From Eubacteriaceae bacterium UBA1433 (GTDB lineage: Bacteria; Bacillota; Clostridia; Eubacteriales; UBA1433), in contig DCTT01000026.1 in the NCBI GenBank assembly GCA_002329295.1, positions 463,095-527,094 on the forward strand: a stretch of DNA of 64,000 nt. Direction: 5' to 3'. The notes below the pieces were generated by a model. The model was not told the origin of the DNA. It saw nothing but the letters and a program-made list of their open reading frames with translations, and ran no database searches. The position numbers were made by a program, and so were the translations under genes. This document shows, piece by piece, positions 1 to 8,121 of this stretch. Each line of letters opens with the position of its first letter. Position 1 is the stretch's first letter.

Positions 1-6
1 TTTCAT
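1..6 (-). CDS. start of a leftward gene cut by the window edge
   Basis: Only the first two codons (ATG AAA read on the minus strand) are inside the window. The support is a perfect AGGAGG ribosome site on the minus strand at 13-18, six bases before the ATG at 4-6. Nothing can be said about the product. The 200 bases between this start and the lipoprotein gene on the other strand would hold both divergent promoters. Confidence 0.5.
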
Positions 7-222
7 GATAAATCCTCCTAATTATAGTAGTATTTTAGTAAAAATAATATAGTATAAAAAAATATTATCATAGTTTTATCGTGAAATCAAACAATGATTC
101 ATCATTTTTTATAAAAAGAGATTTTGTATTGCAAAACAGATTGAATCATGATAATATATTAATATAACATAATATTATAATATATAATACAATACCATAA
201 CATGATAGGGAGGAAACTAAAA

Positions 223-777
223 ATGAAAAAAAGAATTTGGTTTACCGCTTTGGTGTTGATATTTAGTGGAATTTTATTTTCGTGTACTGCTTCGCATGAA
301 AAAATGTTGACTTATGAGGCAAATCAAGTGGGTGCGTTGGGACCTTATCAAATTCGAACACTTTCTTATGACGATGGATTTTCTTTGCCGGGGTTGAAAG
401 AAAACTATGATACGCAAGGTCGGTTTGTTGTGGCAGAAATAGAGATTGTTGCCATGTATTCGATTGATGAGGGATATGGACCGCTTACAATCAAAGCGGT
501 GGATTCGGCAAAGCGGGAATTTGCGCTTTATGATGCCAGCGAAGATATTGCCGAACGCATGAAATATGAAAGTTCCGAATTTATGGTTCGGGATGATCTA
601 TTGCAGGCAGGAGAGGCGAAAAAAGCGATTTTTGTTTTTGAATTGCCCAGAGAATCCTTGACAAAAGCGCTTCTCATCACCTATCAGGAAGAAAGTGCGA
701 TGTATTCTATTGATAAAGCCCGTGACGGTGTGAACGATTTAAATATTTGTTTCGATGCAACAAAGTGTCCTTATTAG
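223..777 (+). CDS. small lipoprotein, DUF4352-like
   Basis: Predicted exported lipoprotein of 184 residues. The N-terminus has two lysines and an arginine, a hydrophobic stretch and a lipobox ending in Phe-Ser-Cys (Cys about residue 21), so it should be lipid-anchored outside the membrane. The rest resembles DUF4352-type immunoglobulin-like domains by its beta-rich pattern; this is a family guess, not a functional assignment. An ATG at 202 opens the same frame, but GGGAGG at 208-213 sits correctly for the ATG at 223. It stands alone, with AT-rich DNA upstream containing several TATAAT-like hexamers. Confidence 0.8.
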   Translation: MKKRIWFTALVLIFSGILFSCTASHEKMLTYEANQVGALGPYQIRTLSYDDGFSLPGLKENYDTQGRFVVAEIEIVAMYSIDEGYGPLTIKAVDSAKREFALYDASEDIAERMKYESSEFMVRDDLLQAGEAKKAIFVFELPRESLTKALLITYQEESAMYSIDKARDGVNDLNICFDATKCPY

Positions 778-830
778 AAAAAATAAAACAGCAGGCTTTT
801 CTTTTTTCTGAAAACATTTGATGATAGTCG

Positions 831-839
831 TGCTATAAT
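831..839 (+). promoter_or_regulatory. extended -10 promoter of nadE
   Basis: TGC followed by TATAAT (834-839) makes an extended -10 element. No good -35 hexamer lies at the right distance. A start point about 7 bases downstream leaves a leader of about 40 bases before the nadE ATG at 886. Confidence 0.5.
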
Positions 840-885
840 AAGGTGTGAAAACAGCAACGAGCGCAAAATGGTTGGGAGGAAATAA

Positions 886-1662
886 ATGAGCGGAACAGTC
901 AATATGGAAAAATTGACAAAAGAATTGGTTGCATGGATGCAGACGGAATTAAGCAAATCCGGCGGCAGCAAAATTGTTTTGGGTATCTCCGGCGGCAAAG
1001 ACAGTTCGGTTGTAGCAGCGCTGTCTGTCAGAGCGGTCGGCAAAGAAAATGTGTACGGTGTTTTGATGCCCAATGCCCGTCAAGATGATATTGCGTGTGC
1101 TTATCAATTGGTCGAACTGTTGGATATTCAACATATTACCTGCGATATAGCGCCGATGGTAAATGCTTTTACAAAAACGCTTGAGGGACCGACAGGATTG
1201 TTTTTTGATGAAGTCAGCAGCCAAACATTTATTAATATGCCTCCTCGCATACGCATGACGTTGTTGTATGCGATATCCCAATCAATCGAAGGGAGCCGTG
1301 TCGTCAACACAGGCAATCTGTCAGAACGCTGGATAGGTTATACAACGCTATATGGCGATACCATTGGCGCTTTTTCGCCTTTGGGAGGACTGACCAGTGA
1401 AGAGGTGATGGAGCTGGGCATCTACTTGAATCTTCCGGCAGTATTGGCGCGAAAAGTGCCCGCGGACGGTTTGAGCGGAAAAACCGATGAAGAAAATATC
1501 GGATTTTCGTATCAAGTGCTCAATCGCTATATTCGTCAGGGAATCTGTGAAGATGCACAAATCAGAGCAAAAATTGATTGCTTGCATGCGAGAAATAAAT
1601 TTAAATTCCAACCGATGGCATACTTTCCTTCTCCATTGCCGATTTTGGCAAAAGATGAATAA
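886..1662 (+). CDS. nadE: NAD(+) synthase, ammonia-dependent type
   Basis: Makes NAD from nicotinic acid adenine dinucleotide, ATP and ammonia in the cytoplasm. The ATP-pyrophosphatase loop SGGKDSS is at residues 35-41, and the later stretch NTGNLSERWIGYTT matches the family's substrate-binding region. At 258 residues it is a synthetase domain only, without the glutaminase (nitrilase) domain of long NadE enzymes, so it should use free ammonia. A GGGAGGAAAT ribosome site lies just before the ATG. It is monocistronic, between an extended -10 promoter and a strong hairpin. Confidence 0.95.
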   Translation: MSGTVNMEKLTKELVAWMQTELSKSGGSKIVLGISGGKDSSVVAALSVRAVGKENVYGVLMPNARQDDIACAYQLVELLDIQHITCDIAPMVNAFTKTLEGPTGLFFDEVSSQTFINMPPRIRMTLLYAISQSIEGSRVVNTGNLSERWIGYTTLYGDTIGAFSPLGGLTSEEVMELGIYLNLPAVLARKVPADGLSGKTDEENIGFSYQVLNRYIRQGICEDAQIRAKIDCLHARNKFKFQPMAYFPSPLPILAKDE

Positions 1663-1701
1663 GAAGGTGCTTTGCTAAGTAAGGATGATAAAGAAAAAAT
1701 T

Positions 1702-1732
1702 GAAAGAAGCAGGCATCTTGCCTGCTTCTTTC
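1702..1732. terminator. bidirectional hairpin between nadE and the convergent membrane gene
   Basis: A perfect 14-bp stem (1702-1715 with 1719-1732) with a three-base loop. The T-run is on the minus-strand side (AATTTTTTCTTT), so it serves the leftward gene best, but it lies 40 bases past nadE and may stop both. Confidence 0.8.
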
Positions 1733-1755
1733 ATAACAGGAATTTTTAATAAAAA

Positions 1756-2526
1756 TCAACGTTTTTTGATATGAGTTTCGACATAAGAAAAAAGATTGCA
1801 TTTGCTGAGAGCCGCTTCATTAAACAATGCCCGAGGAGCGGCGTGTTTAACCAGATAAGCATATTCGCTGGGAAATTGATCAGGCGGGTATCGAAGGGTG
1901 TCGATTTTAGAAAACACAAAACGCATGGTTTGAATAGCAGAGGGATTTTGCGGATTGCGATAGTCAACAAAGATGTGATACCGGATTTCCTGCACGTTCA
2001 AATAACGTGTTGTGGCCGTAGTGCGAATGGGCATATCATCTCCTTCGATCAGCTCGTAGCGCAGGTCTTCGATATCGGAAAAACGCAAAATCAATAATAC
2101 ATCGTCAGGGTCTTGACTTACAAAAATAAGACTGTTATTGCCTGCCAATACAGCATAGGCTTCGTTTTTTGTAAGCGGGGACGTTCCTTCTAAGTATTGG
2201 CACAGCAGCACGGCTACGGCATTATTTTGTTTTAAAAGGGGATAGATGGATTCTCGATAGGTTTTTGCCAGTTGTTCATCGGCTTCCCGTTTGTTTTCGG
2301 CGATGTCCAAATCGAAAAGTTCGCGTGCTTTTTTGTTGCGAATCATACGAACGGGAAACAAAACAAACAGTTGCAGTGCGGCATAGGCGGCAAAAGGCCA
2401 CGAAAGAAACCAGATGATTTTACCGACAGGTGTGTTGCTGCCTAAAAATACCGAGGCAATAATACAAGTAGCAAAAAGAATGCCGGATAATGCTGCATGA
2501 ACAAAGGTCTTTTTTAACGGAGTCAT
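1756..2526 (-). CDS. membrane protein of unknown function, two N-terminal TM segments
   Basis: I do not recognise this 256-residue protein. Two hydrophobic segments lie near residues 10-30 and 35-55 (the second rich in Trp, Phe and Ala), followed by a soluble domain of about 200 residues facing one side of the membrane. The frame stays open back to 2733, but the extension has no hydrophobic or conserved character. Minus-strand GGGAG at 2537-2541 places the start at 2526 (Met-Thr-Pro-Leu). It is a single gene between hairpins at both ends. A signalling or PH-like membrane role is possible but unsupported. Confidence 0.75.
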   Translation of the reverse strand: MTPLKKTFVHAALSGILFATCIIASVFLGSNTPVGKIIWFLSWPFAAYAALQLFVLFPVRMIRNKKARELFDLDIAENKREADEQLAKTYRESIYPLLKQNNAVAVLLCQYLEGTSPLTKNEAYAVLAGNNSLIFVSQDPDDVLLILRFSDIEDLRYELIEGDDMPIRTTATTRYLNVQEIRYHIFVDYRNPQNPSAIQTMRFVFSKIDTLRYPPDQFPSEYAYLVKHAAPRALFNEAALSKCNLFSYVETHIKKR

Positions 2527-2617
2527 GATAGTTATTCTCCCATGAATAAGAGTAGTATTATTATACACAAAATGAAGATAATTGCAATGAAGAGTTGCGG
2601 GCAGAGAAAGCATAAAA

Positions 2618-2643
2618 AAAGAGACTGCCTGGCAGTCTCTTTT
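2618..2643. terminator. hairpin downstream of the aldolase gene
   Basis: AGAGACTGCC pairs with GGCAGTCTCT, flanked by A-run and T-run on both sides, so it works in either direction. It lies 24 bases past the stop of the leftward aldolase gene. Confidence 0.85.
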
Positions 2644-2666
2644 GTCCGGAAAATCTGAGATTGGCG

Positions 2667-3434
2667 TCAAGACCGGATTTCCGCAACGAGGTTTTGGTAT
2701 GCGTTCAGCAAAAACATAGCATCCATGCCGCAAGTCACGGAATCATATCCCCAACCAAGTTTGAGTTTGCTATCTGCCGCGGAGCCGGAGAAAATAAACG
2801 AAAGCTTGCCGGCGTCCTTGCAGACTTTTTGAATGCGCTTCATGGCATCGACCATGATAGGATTGGTCATTTGACCGGGAATGCCGAGAGAAATAGAAAG
2901 GTCAAAGGGGCCTACAAAAATGCCGTCAACGCCGTCAACGGCGACAATATTTTCTAAATCTTCCAAACATTCTACGGTTTCACATTGCGGGATGAGCAGT
3001 GTCTTTTCGTTGGATTGTTGAAAATGTTTTTCTAAATCGTTGGCGTATTCCGAGGTGCCGAAAGCACTGGCCGCTGTGTGAGCAAACCCTCTGTTGCCCA
3101 CTGGGAAATATTTGCCGTATTCAACGATTTTCTTGACTTCATCAACGGTTTTGACACAGGGAATCACCAAGCCTTTTGCGCCGGCGTCCAGCATTTTTAG
3201 AATGGCAGCGCGCGAAATCTCTTTTACGCGAACAAAAGGAACCGAACCGCGGTATTCCGCTGCGCAAATAGCCATTTTTGCCGTTTCCAAATCGATGGAG
3301 CCGTGTTCGGTATCAATGATGATATAGTCTATGCCGGAAAGTGCAATGCATTCCATGGCGGTTTGGCCGCCCAAATCATAAAAGGTACCGATGGGTTTCT
3401 TGCCTTCCTGAATCATCTTTCTTATTTTACTCAT
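2667..3434 (-). CDS. HpcH/HpaI-family aldolase
   Basis: A 255-residue class II (metal-dependent) aldolase that splits or forms 2-keto acid substrates such as 2-keto-3-deoxyglucarate, 2,4-dihydroxyheptenedioate or rhamnonate-derived keto acids; the exact substrate cannot be read. Seen: DTEHG near residue 41, the metal-ligand Glu in PQCETVE, and FVGPFDLS near residue 175. The start at 3434 is set by GGAGG at 3440-3444; an in-frame codon 12 bases upstream overlaps that site. It is a single gene without pathway partners nearby. A dehydratase of the UxaA type lies 23 kb away and could in principle feed it. Confidence 0.85.
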   Translation of the reverse strand: MSKIRKMIQEGKKPIGTFYDLGGQTAMECIALSGIDYIIIDTEHGSIDLETAKMAICAAEYRGSVPFVRVKEISRAAILKMLDAGAKGLVIPCVKTVDEVKKIVEYGKYFPVGNRGFAHTAASAFGTSEYANDLEKHFQQSNEKTLLIPQCETVECLEDLENIVAVDGVDGIFVGPFDLSISLGIPGQMTNPIMVDAMKRIQKVCKDAGKLSFIFSGSAADSKLKLGWGYDSVTCGMDAMFLLNAYQNLVAEIRS

Positions 3435-3641
3435 ACAAACCTCCAATATAGTATTTTGATAATATTGTTCATATTATACCATCATTATACTATAAAAAGT
3501 TTTCCGGGTGAACAGTTTATAAATGTAATTTTGAGCAGCAACAGAAAAATAACGGAAAAAAAGAAGTCAGTACAACGGAAACGAACTTTTCGAATAGAGC
3601 ACAACAAATAGACGAAAAGGAAAAATATCGCTCAAAACCTC

Positions 3642-3670
3642 TTGACGAAACAGGACGGGTATGTTATATT
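3642..3670 (+). promoter_or_regulatory. promoter of the met T-box leader
   Basis: TTGACG (3642-3647), a 17-base spacer, then TATATT (3665-3670) preceded by TGT, giving an extended -10. Initiation near 3677 puts the start of the transcript just before T-box stem I. Confidence 0.8.
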
Positions 3671-3689
3671 GTGGCAAATATTGAAAACT

Positions 3690-3945
3690 TGATAGAGAGA
3701 AGAGTAGTGTTTGCAGATGCTTTTCAGAGAGCTTTGAGGCGGTGAAACAAAGCAAGCGGATAAAACAGGAAGATGGTCTCTCTTTAGGATCAGCTGAGGG
3801 CGATTGCCTTAGGTTGATACGGGCGCTCCCGTTATAGAGATAAGATATGATGGTATCTGATGAGGTTGCTATTGCGAGGTAGCAACGAAGTAAGGTGGTA
3901 ACACGGTTTTTCCCGTCCTTTCAATGAAGGGGCGGGAATTTTTTT
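3690..3945 (+). ncRNA. T-box riboswitch, methionine-specific (AUG specifier)
   Basis: A tRNA-sensing leader. Stem I is closed by AGAGAGA (3694-3700) with TCTCTCT (3777-3783). The codon just 5' of the closing strand is ATG at 3773-3775 followed by a purine, the position of the specifier. Further hairpins follow, including GTTGCTA/TAGCAAC. The T-box sequence AAGGTGGTAACACGG (3892-3906) can pair as antiterminator, competing with the terminator CCCGTCCTT/AAGGGGCGGG and its eight T (3912-3946). Uncharged tRNA-Met should open transcription into metY and metA. The specifier was read by eye from the fold. Confidence 0.92.
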
Positions 3946-3946
3946 T
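3912..3946 (+). terminator. regulated T-box terminator
   Basis: A G/C-rich hairpin (stem 3912-3920 with 3927-3936) followed by a long T-run. It overlaps the strand that pairs with the T-box GGTGGTAACACGG, which is the expected switch design. Confidence 0.88.
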
Positions 3947-4020
3947 CAAAACATCGTATCAGAGATGAAAATGAACGAGCAGAAAAGATTTAAAAAAACA
4001 ATAGGAAAGGATCGACGAAG

Positions 4021-5301
4021 ATGAAAAAACAAAAAATAGACACAATATGCGTACAAGCGGGATATGAAGCAAAAAACGGAGCGCCGCGCATTGCGCCGAT
4101 TGCTCAGTCCACGACATACAAATATGACAATGCCGATGAATTGGCGGAACTGTTTGATTTAAAAAAAGAGGGTCATATGTACAGCCGCATCTCGAATCCT
4201 ACGGTAGCGGTGTTAGAAAATAAAGTTGCGGCAATGGAAGGGGGCATAGGCGCGTTGGCTGTCTCGGCAGGACAAGCGGCAACTTTGTTGGCGATTTTAA
4301 CCATTTGCAATTGCGGTGAACATCTCGTTGCCCTTAACAACCTTTATGGAGGAACGTTTACTCTTATCGGTTCCACATTAAAAAAATTCGGCATTGAAAC
4401 CACCTTTGTCAGTGCAGAAGATGATGATGAAACCATTGAACGTGCGATTTTGCCCAATACAAAGTTGATCTTGGCAGAAAGTTTGAGTAATCCCGGTGTA
4501 GAGGTACTGGATATTGAACGTTTCAGTGCCCTTGCACATAGAAACGACCTTCCGTTGTTTGTGGACAACACGTTTCCGACTCCTGTGTTGCTCAAACCCT
4601 TTGACTACGGTGCAGATATCGTGATTCATTCGGCGACAAAATATTTAGACGGTCATGCCACCAGCGTGGGCGGTGTGATTGTGGATAGCGGGAACTTTGA
4701 TTGGACAAGAGGCAAATTTCCCCATTTGACCGAAGAAGACCCGAATTATCATGGACTAAGTTATACAAAAGCATTCGGTAAAAGCGCTTTTATTACGAAA
4801 GCGCGTGTGGTATTTGTTCGTGACTTGGGCACATTGATGACTCCGTTCAATGCATTTTTGATTAATTTGGGTACGGAAACATTAGCGCTTCGCATGGAGC
4901 GACATAGCGAAAATGCCTTGAAAGTTGCGCAGTTTTTGGAACAACATCCGCAAATTGAGTGGATACATTATCCCCATTTGCCCTCGTCACCATCTTATGC
5001 TCTTGCGCAAAAATATTTGCCGAAGGGAGCTGCCGGCGTGTTGTCGGCAGGCATCAAAGGAGGTTTGGAAAACACCAAAAAGTTTATCAACAGCCTCAAA
5101 TTGGCTTCGCTGGTGGTGCATGTAGGGGATATTCGAACCCACGCTTTGCACCCCGCCAGCATGACGCACCGCCAATTATCGGCGGAAGATCAATTGAAAG
5201 CGGGGATTAAACCCAACATGGTTCGTCTGTCTATCGGCATTGAAGATATTGAAGATATCGTAGCGGATTTGGATCAGGCGTTGCAAAAAAGCGTTATATA
5301 A
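4021..5301 (+). CDS. metY: O-acetylhomoserine sulfhydrylase (Cys/Met-metabolism PLP enzyme)
   Basis: Joins sulfide to O-acetylhomoserine to give homocysteine in the cytoplasm, with pyridoxal phosphate. At 426 residues it has the usual length of MetY. The PLP lysine is Lys207 in SATKYLDGH, and MYSRISNPT near residue 55 is the family motif. It is the first gene behind the Met T-box, with metA 29 bases downstream, so both genes should be induced when charged tRNA-Met falls. A gamma-lyase of the same fold is the alternative, but the operon and the acetyl-type MetA favour sulfhydrylase. Confidence 0.93.
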   Translation: MKKQKIDTICVQAGYEAKNGAPRIAPIAQSTTYKYDNADELAELFDLKKEGHMYSRISNPTVAVLENKVAAMEGGIGALAVSAGQAATLLAILTICNCGEHLVALNNLYGGTFTLIGSTLKKFGIETTFVSAEDDDETIERAILPNTKLILAESLSNPGVEVLDIERFSALAHRNDLPLFVDNTFPTPVLLKPFDYGADIVIHSATKYLDGHATSVGGVIVDSGNFDWTRGKFPHLTEEDPNYHGLSYTKAFGKSAFITKARVVFVRDLGTLMTPFNAFLINLGTETLALRMERHSENALKVAQFLEQHPQIEWIHYPHLPSSPSYALAQKYLPKGAAGVLSAGIKGGLENTKKFINSLKLASLVVHVGDIRTHALHPASMTHRQLSAEDQLKAGIKPNMVRLSIGIEDIEDIVADLDQALQKSVI

Positions 5302-5330
5302 AAAACGGAACATAAGGAGGGAAAAAAACC

Positions 5331-6260
5331 ATGCCATTAATTGTACACCAGGATTTGCCCGCCAAGGCGGCGTTGGAAGCGGAAAATATTTTTACGATGA
5401 GCGATACCAGGGCGCAAAGCCAGGATATCAGGCCGCTGAAGGTGGCGATTTTAAATTTGATGCCGACAAAAGAAGTAACAGAGCTGCAATTTTTGCGCAT
5501 GTTGTCTAATACGCCCTTGCAGGTGAATATCGATTTGATTCGTACAGAGAGTTATGAGTCAAAAAACGCCGACAGAGGACATTTGCGGAAATTTTATAAG
5601 ACCTTTACGGAAATCAAAAACAACAAATATGATGCAATGATTGTTACGGGAGCGCCTGTTGAACGAATGAAATATGAAGAAGTGCTTTATTGGAAAGAAT
5701 TAAAAGAAATTCTTGATTATGTGCGCAAAAATGTATTTTCCGCGCTGTTTGTGTGCTGGGCGGCACAGGCGGCACTCTATCACTATTACGGTATTGAGAA
5801 GCATGATGCAGGAAAAAAGATCTTTGGCGTATATGAATTTAAAACAATAGGTAAAAATGTGCTGACAAAAGGATTTGATGATATTTATTATGTGCCGCAA
5901 TCACGTTATACTTACAACAAAGGCGAAGATTTAGCGGGCATTGAAGATTTGATTGTATGGGCAGAACGCCCTGAAACGGGCGTGCAGTTGGCGACTACGA
6001 GAGACTATCGACTGATTTTCGCTTCCGGTCACGGAGAATATGACAGTGATACGCTGTATAACGAATATATACGTGACAAAGCAAAGGGAGAAGAAATCAC
6101 ATTGCCGTCAAATTATTTTGTTAACGATGATGAGGATCAGGGTATTGTTGTCAAATGGCGTTCCCATGCGAATTTGTTTTTTGCCAATTGGCTGAATTAT
6201 TGCGTCTACCAGGAAACGCCTTATGACATTACCCAAATTCCCGGAAAAGAAATTTTATAA
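5331..6260 (+). CDS. metA: homoserine O-acetyltransferase, MetA type
   Basis: Acylates homoserine, the first committed step to methionine. The fold is the class I glutamine-amidotransferase-like MetA family (309 residues). The nucleophile is Cys142 in FVCWAAQ; the catalytic His and Glu are in ASGHGEY near residue 234. Residue 111 is Glu (GAPVERMKYEE). In characterised MetA enzymes Glu at this site favours acetyl-CoA and Gly favours succinyl-CoA, so this should be an acetyltransferase despite the common succinyl annotation. The AAGGAGG site and the 29-base gap put it in one operon with metY. Confidence 0.95.
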   Translation: MPLIVHQDLPAKAALEAENIFTMSDTRAQSQDIRPLKVAILNLMPTKEVTELQFLRMLSNTPLQVNIDLIRTESYESKNADRGHLRKFYKTFTEIKNNKYDAMIVTGAPVERMKYEEVLYWKELKEILDYVRKNVFSALFVCWAAQAALYHYYGIEKHDAGKKIFGVYEFKTIGKNVLTKGFDDIYYVPQSRYTYNKGEDLAGIEDLIVWAERPETGVQLATTRDYRLIFASGHGEYDSDTLYNEYIRDKAKGEEITLPSNYFVNDDEDQGIVVKWRSHANLFFANWLNYCVYQETPYDITQIPGKEIL

Positions 6261-6741
6261 CGGCTTTGGGTTTTGAAAACGCTGTTAGGAAAGCACCTCT
6301 TTAAAACAGAGATGTCAAAGCGTTCAAACGGATTTTTTTGCAAGACATAAAGCGTACGGGAAATAAAAAAATCGAACAAAAAACGTGAAAATGCAAAAAT
6401 ATTTGAGCAAAAGGGATGCTTTCAATCGGTGATACAATCATTGTTTCGGCTGATGGCAGCAAAAAACGGAGAAACAGAAACAAAAAGATAAATTTGTGGA
6501 TATAGAAAAAGCTTCCGAAACAGGTTGAAAGACACTTTTTGTTTTCAAAAAGCAGACTTTATATTCGTCTTCGTTGTTTTTAAATCACAAAAAGACAAAG
6601 AAGTTTTTTGCCTGCAAACATACCATGCGGATGCAGAAAAATCCGCATGGTTTTTTTGATAAAAAATTGTATCGACAACGTTAGGGAAGCAAAAAAACGT
6701 CACGAAAAAAAGGTGTTTTCCGAAAAGTGTAAAACAGTAAA
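6261..6741. other. 481-base intergenic region after metA
   Basis: No open frame with a ribosome site or recognisable product on either strand. Apart from the terminator hairpin at 6622-6657 I see no structure. The first 360 bases appear to be an untranslated tail of the met operon or decayed sequence. Confidence 0.5.
6622..6657 (+). terminator. terminator of the met operon
   Basis: An 11-bp stem ACCATGCGGAT (6622-6632) with ATCCGCATGGT (6641-6651), followed by seven T. It lies 360 bases past metA, which is long, but no other terminator is visible in between. Confidence 0.85.
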
Positions 6742-7464
6742 TCAATGGCGATGATGACGGGAAGAGCGGAAAATATAACGATAGCGTGAAAAGATCAGCC
6801 AGAGCATCAATATGCAGCTGAGAGAGGCGAGCCAGAGAGGAAAATCGTTATATGGCTGCCTGTGAATCATGGCAGAAGCGATGATGAGATAAGTGGCGAC
6901 AAAAGATAACCAAGGGCGATTGTGATAAACTTGTGCAATGGCGAGCAAGAGGCCGGCGATAAACATTTCCAGACTCAGCAAAAAGTCTCCAAAGGCGCTT
7001 TGTGCGAAAAAACCGAAGCCGAAAAAAACGGCGGTGCAGAGGATATAGGCAGCGGCATCCGGGATAAGACGAGGCAGGATGAAAAACGCAAAAACCCATA
7101 AACCGAAGGAAATACAAAAAGATAACAGTGCATATCGAACATAAAAAGGGATGGGGTGCAATGTTGTCAAGAGCCCCGGCAACGCCTCCGAAAGGATGGA
7201 AATTAAAAAAACAACAAGGAGGGTAATGAAAAACGACAAAAAAAGATTACGCTTTGCGGGCAGCGTTCGCAGCAGCCGATAGCGGCTGTATTCCAATGGC
7301 AGGAGTGTACCTGCGATAACGGCAAAAACAATGCTGAACAAAATCTGTGGAAGCAGACCGGAAAACAGGCGCATATTTTGCAGCATTTGAGGGGCGGCCC
7401 AGCAAACAAAAAAGAAAGTCAGCAATAAAAAAAATTGACTATAAGTGTTTTTTTTCAGTTTCAT
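6742..7464 (-). CDS. polytopic membrane protein of unknown function
   Basis: A 240-residue protein that is almost entirely hydrophobic, with about seven predicted transmembrane segments and a short basic, histidine-rich C-terminal tail (RSSRHHRH). I do not recognise the family. The topology recalls CPBP-type membrane proteases, but the EExxxR motif and paired histidines of that family are not visible. A minus-strand GGAG precedes the ATG by about 10 bases. It stands alone, converging on the met operon terminator. Confidence 0.75.
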   Translation of the reverse strand: MKLKKNTYSQFFLLLTFFFVCWAAPQMLQNMRLFSGLLPQILFSIVFAVIAGTLLPLEYSRYRLLRTLPAKRNLFLSFFITLLVVFLISILSEALPGLLTTLHPIPFYVRYALLSFCISFGLWVFAFFILPRLIPDAAAYILCTAVFFGFGFFAQSAFGDFLLSLEMFIAGLLLAIAQVYHNRPWLSFVATYLIIASAMIHRQPYNDFPLWLASLSCILMLWLIFSRYRYIFRSSRHHRH

Positions 7465-7571
7465 ATTTCTGCAACTCCGATGGTTGTTGGTAGAAAAAAC
7501 AATCTCGTTTCAACAATAGCATAACAAAGATATTGGAGAAAAGGTTTTTTTGCCGTTTGTCAAAAGTGATG

Positions 7572-7943
7572 TCATGTTTCAATGAGTTTTTGTTGCAACC
7601 AGGTTTTCAGTAAGGCGGCATGGTTGTTTTTTTCGTCTTTTGAAGCGTAAAGAAGCGTAACGGGAGCTGTTTTTATTTCCTCGGAAATAAAAGATAAAAA
7701 ATCGTGTGCGGCCTCATTTGCATCCAATTCGTTGTAGTATTGTTCAGAAAAATCAGAAAAGTCGCTTTGCTTGTTCGCTAAAGCCTTGCACAGTGCTTGT
7801 GACGGCGCAAGCGATTTGTTCCAGGATGTCAAAGCAAGCTTTTCTTTGGAAATGCCCCGAGGCCATAGGCGATCAACCAAGATGCGTTGACCATCGGTTT
7901 CCTCGGCGGGAACGTAGACGCGTTTAATCTGTAAAGGGTACAA
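7572..7943 (-). CDS. DUF488 family protein (YeaO-like)
   Basis: About 123 residues; function unknown in the family. The diagnostic block VDRLWPRGISKEKL lies near residue 25, followed by a conserved TLLYASKD. The frame opens at a GTG at 7952, but that codon overlaps the only ribosome site (GAGG, 7952-7955). A TTG at 7943 sits 8 bases after it and gives a N-terminus like that of YeaO (a few residues then KRVY), so TTG is preferred. It is a single gene with no functional clue from neighbours. Confidence 0.85.
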   Translation of the reverse strand: MYPLQIKRVYVPAEETDGQRILVDRLWPRGISKEKLALTSWNKSLAPSQALCKALANKQSDFSDFSEQYYNELDANEAAHDFLSFISEEIKTAPVTLLYASKDEKNNHAALLKTWLQQKLIET

Positions 7944-8121
7944 AATACTCACCTCACTGCGCTGAATTTTCCTCTATTATATCACGGTTTATGAATCGTG
8001 ATGGAATAAAATACGCAAATGTTCCATCCGAAATGGTCGTTGTCAATTGTTTGAAATTGTGATAGGCTTATAATGTAAAAAATACAAGTTTTGGCATGTG
8101 TTTATAGGAGAAAAAAACAAA

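Noticed and set aside
2527..2733. N-terminal extension of the membrane protein gene
   Set aside because: The added residues lack a hydrophobic or conserved pattern, cross the terminator region of the aldolase gene, and the GGGAG site fits the later ATG.
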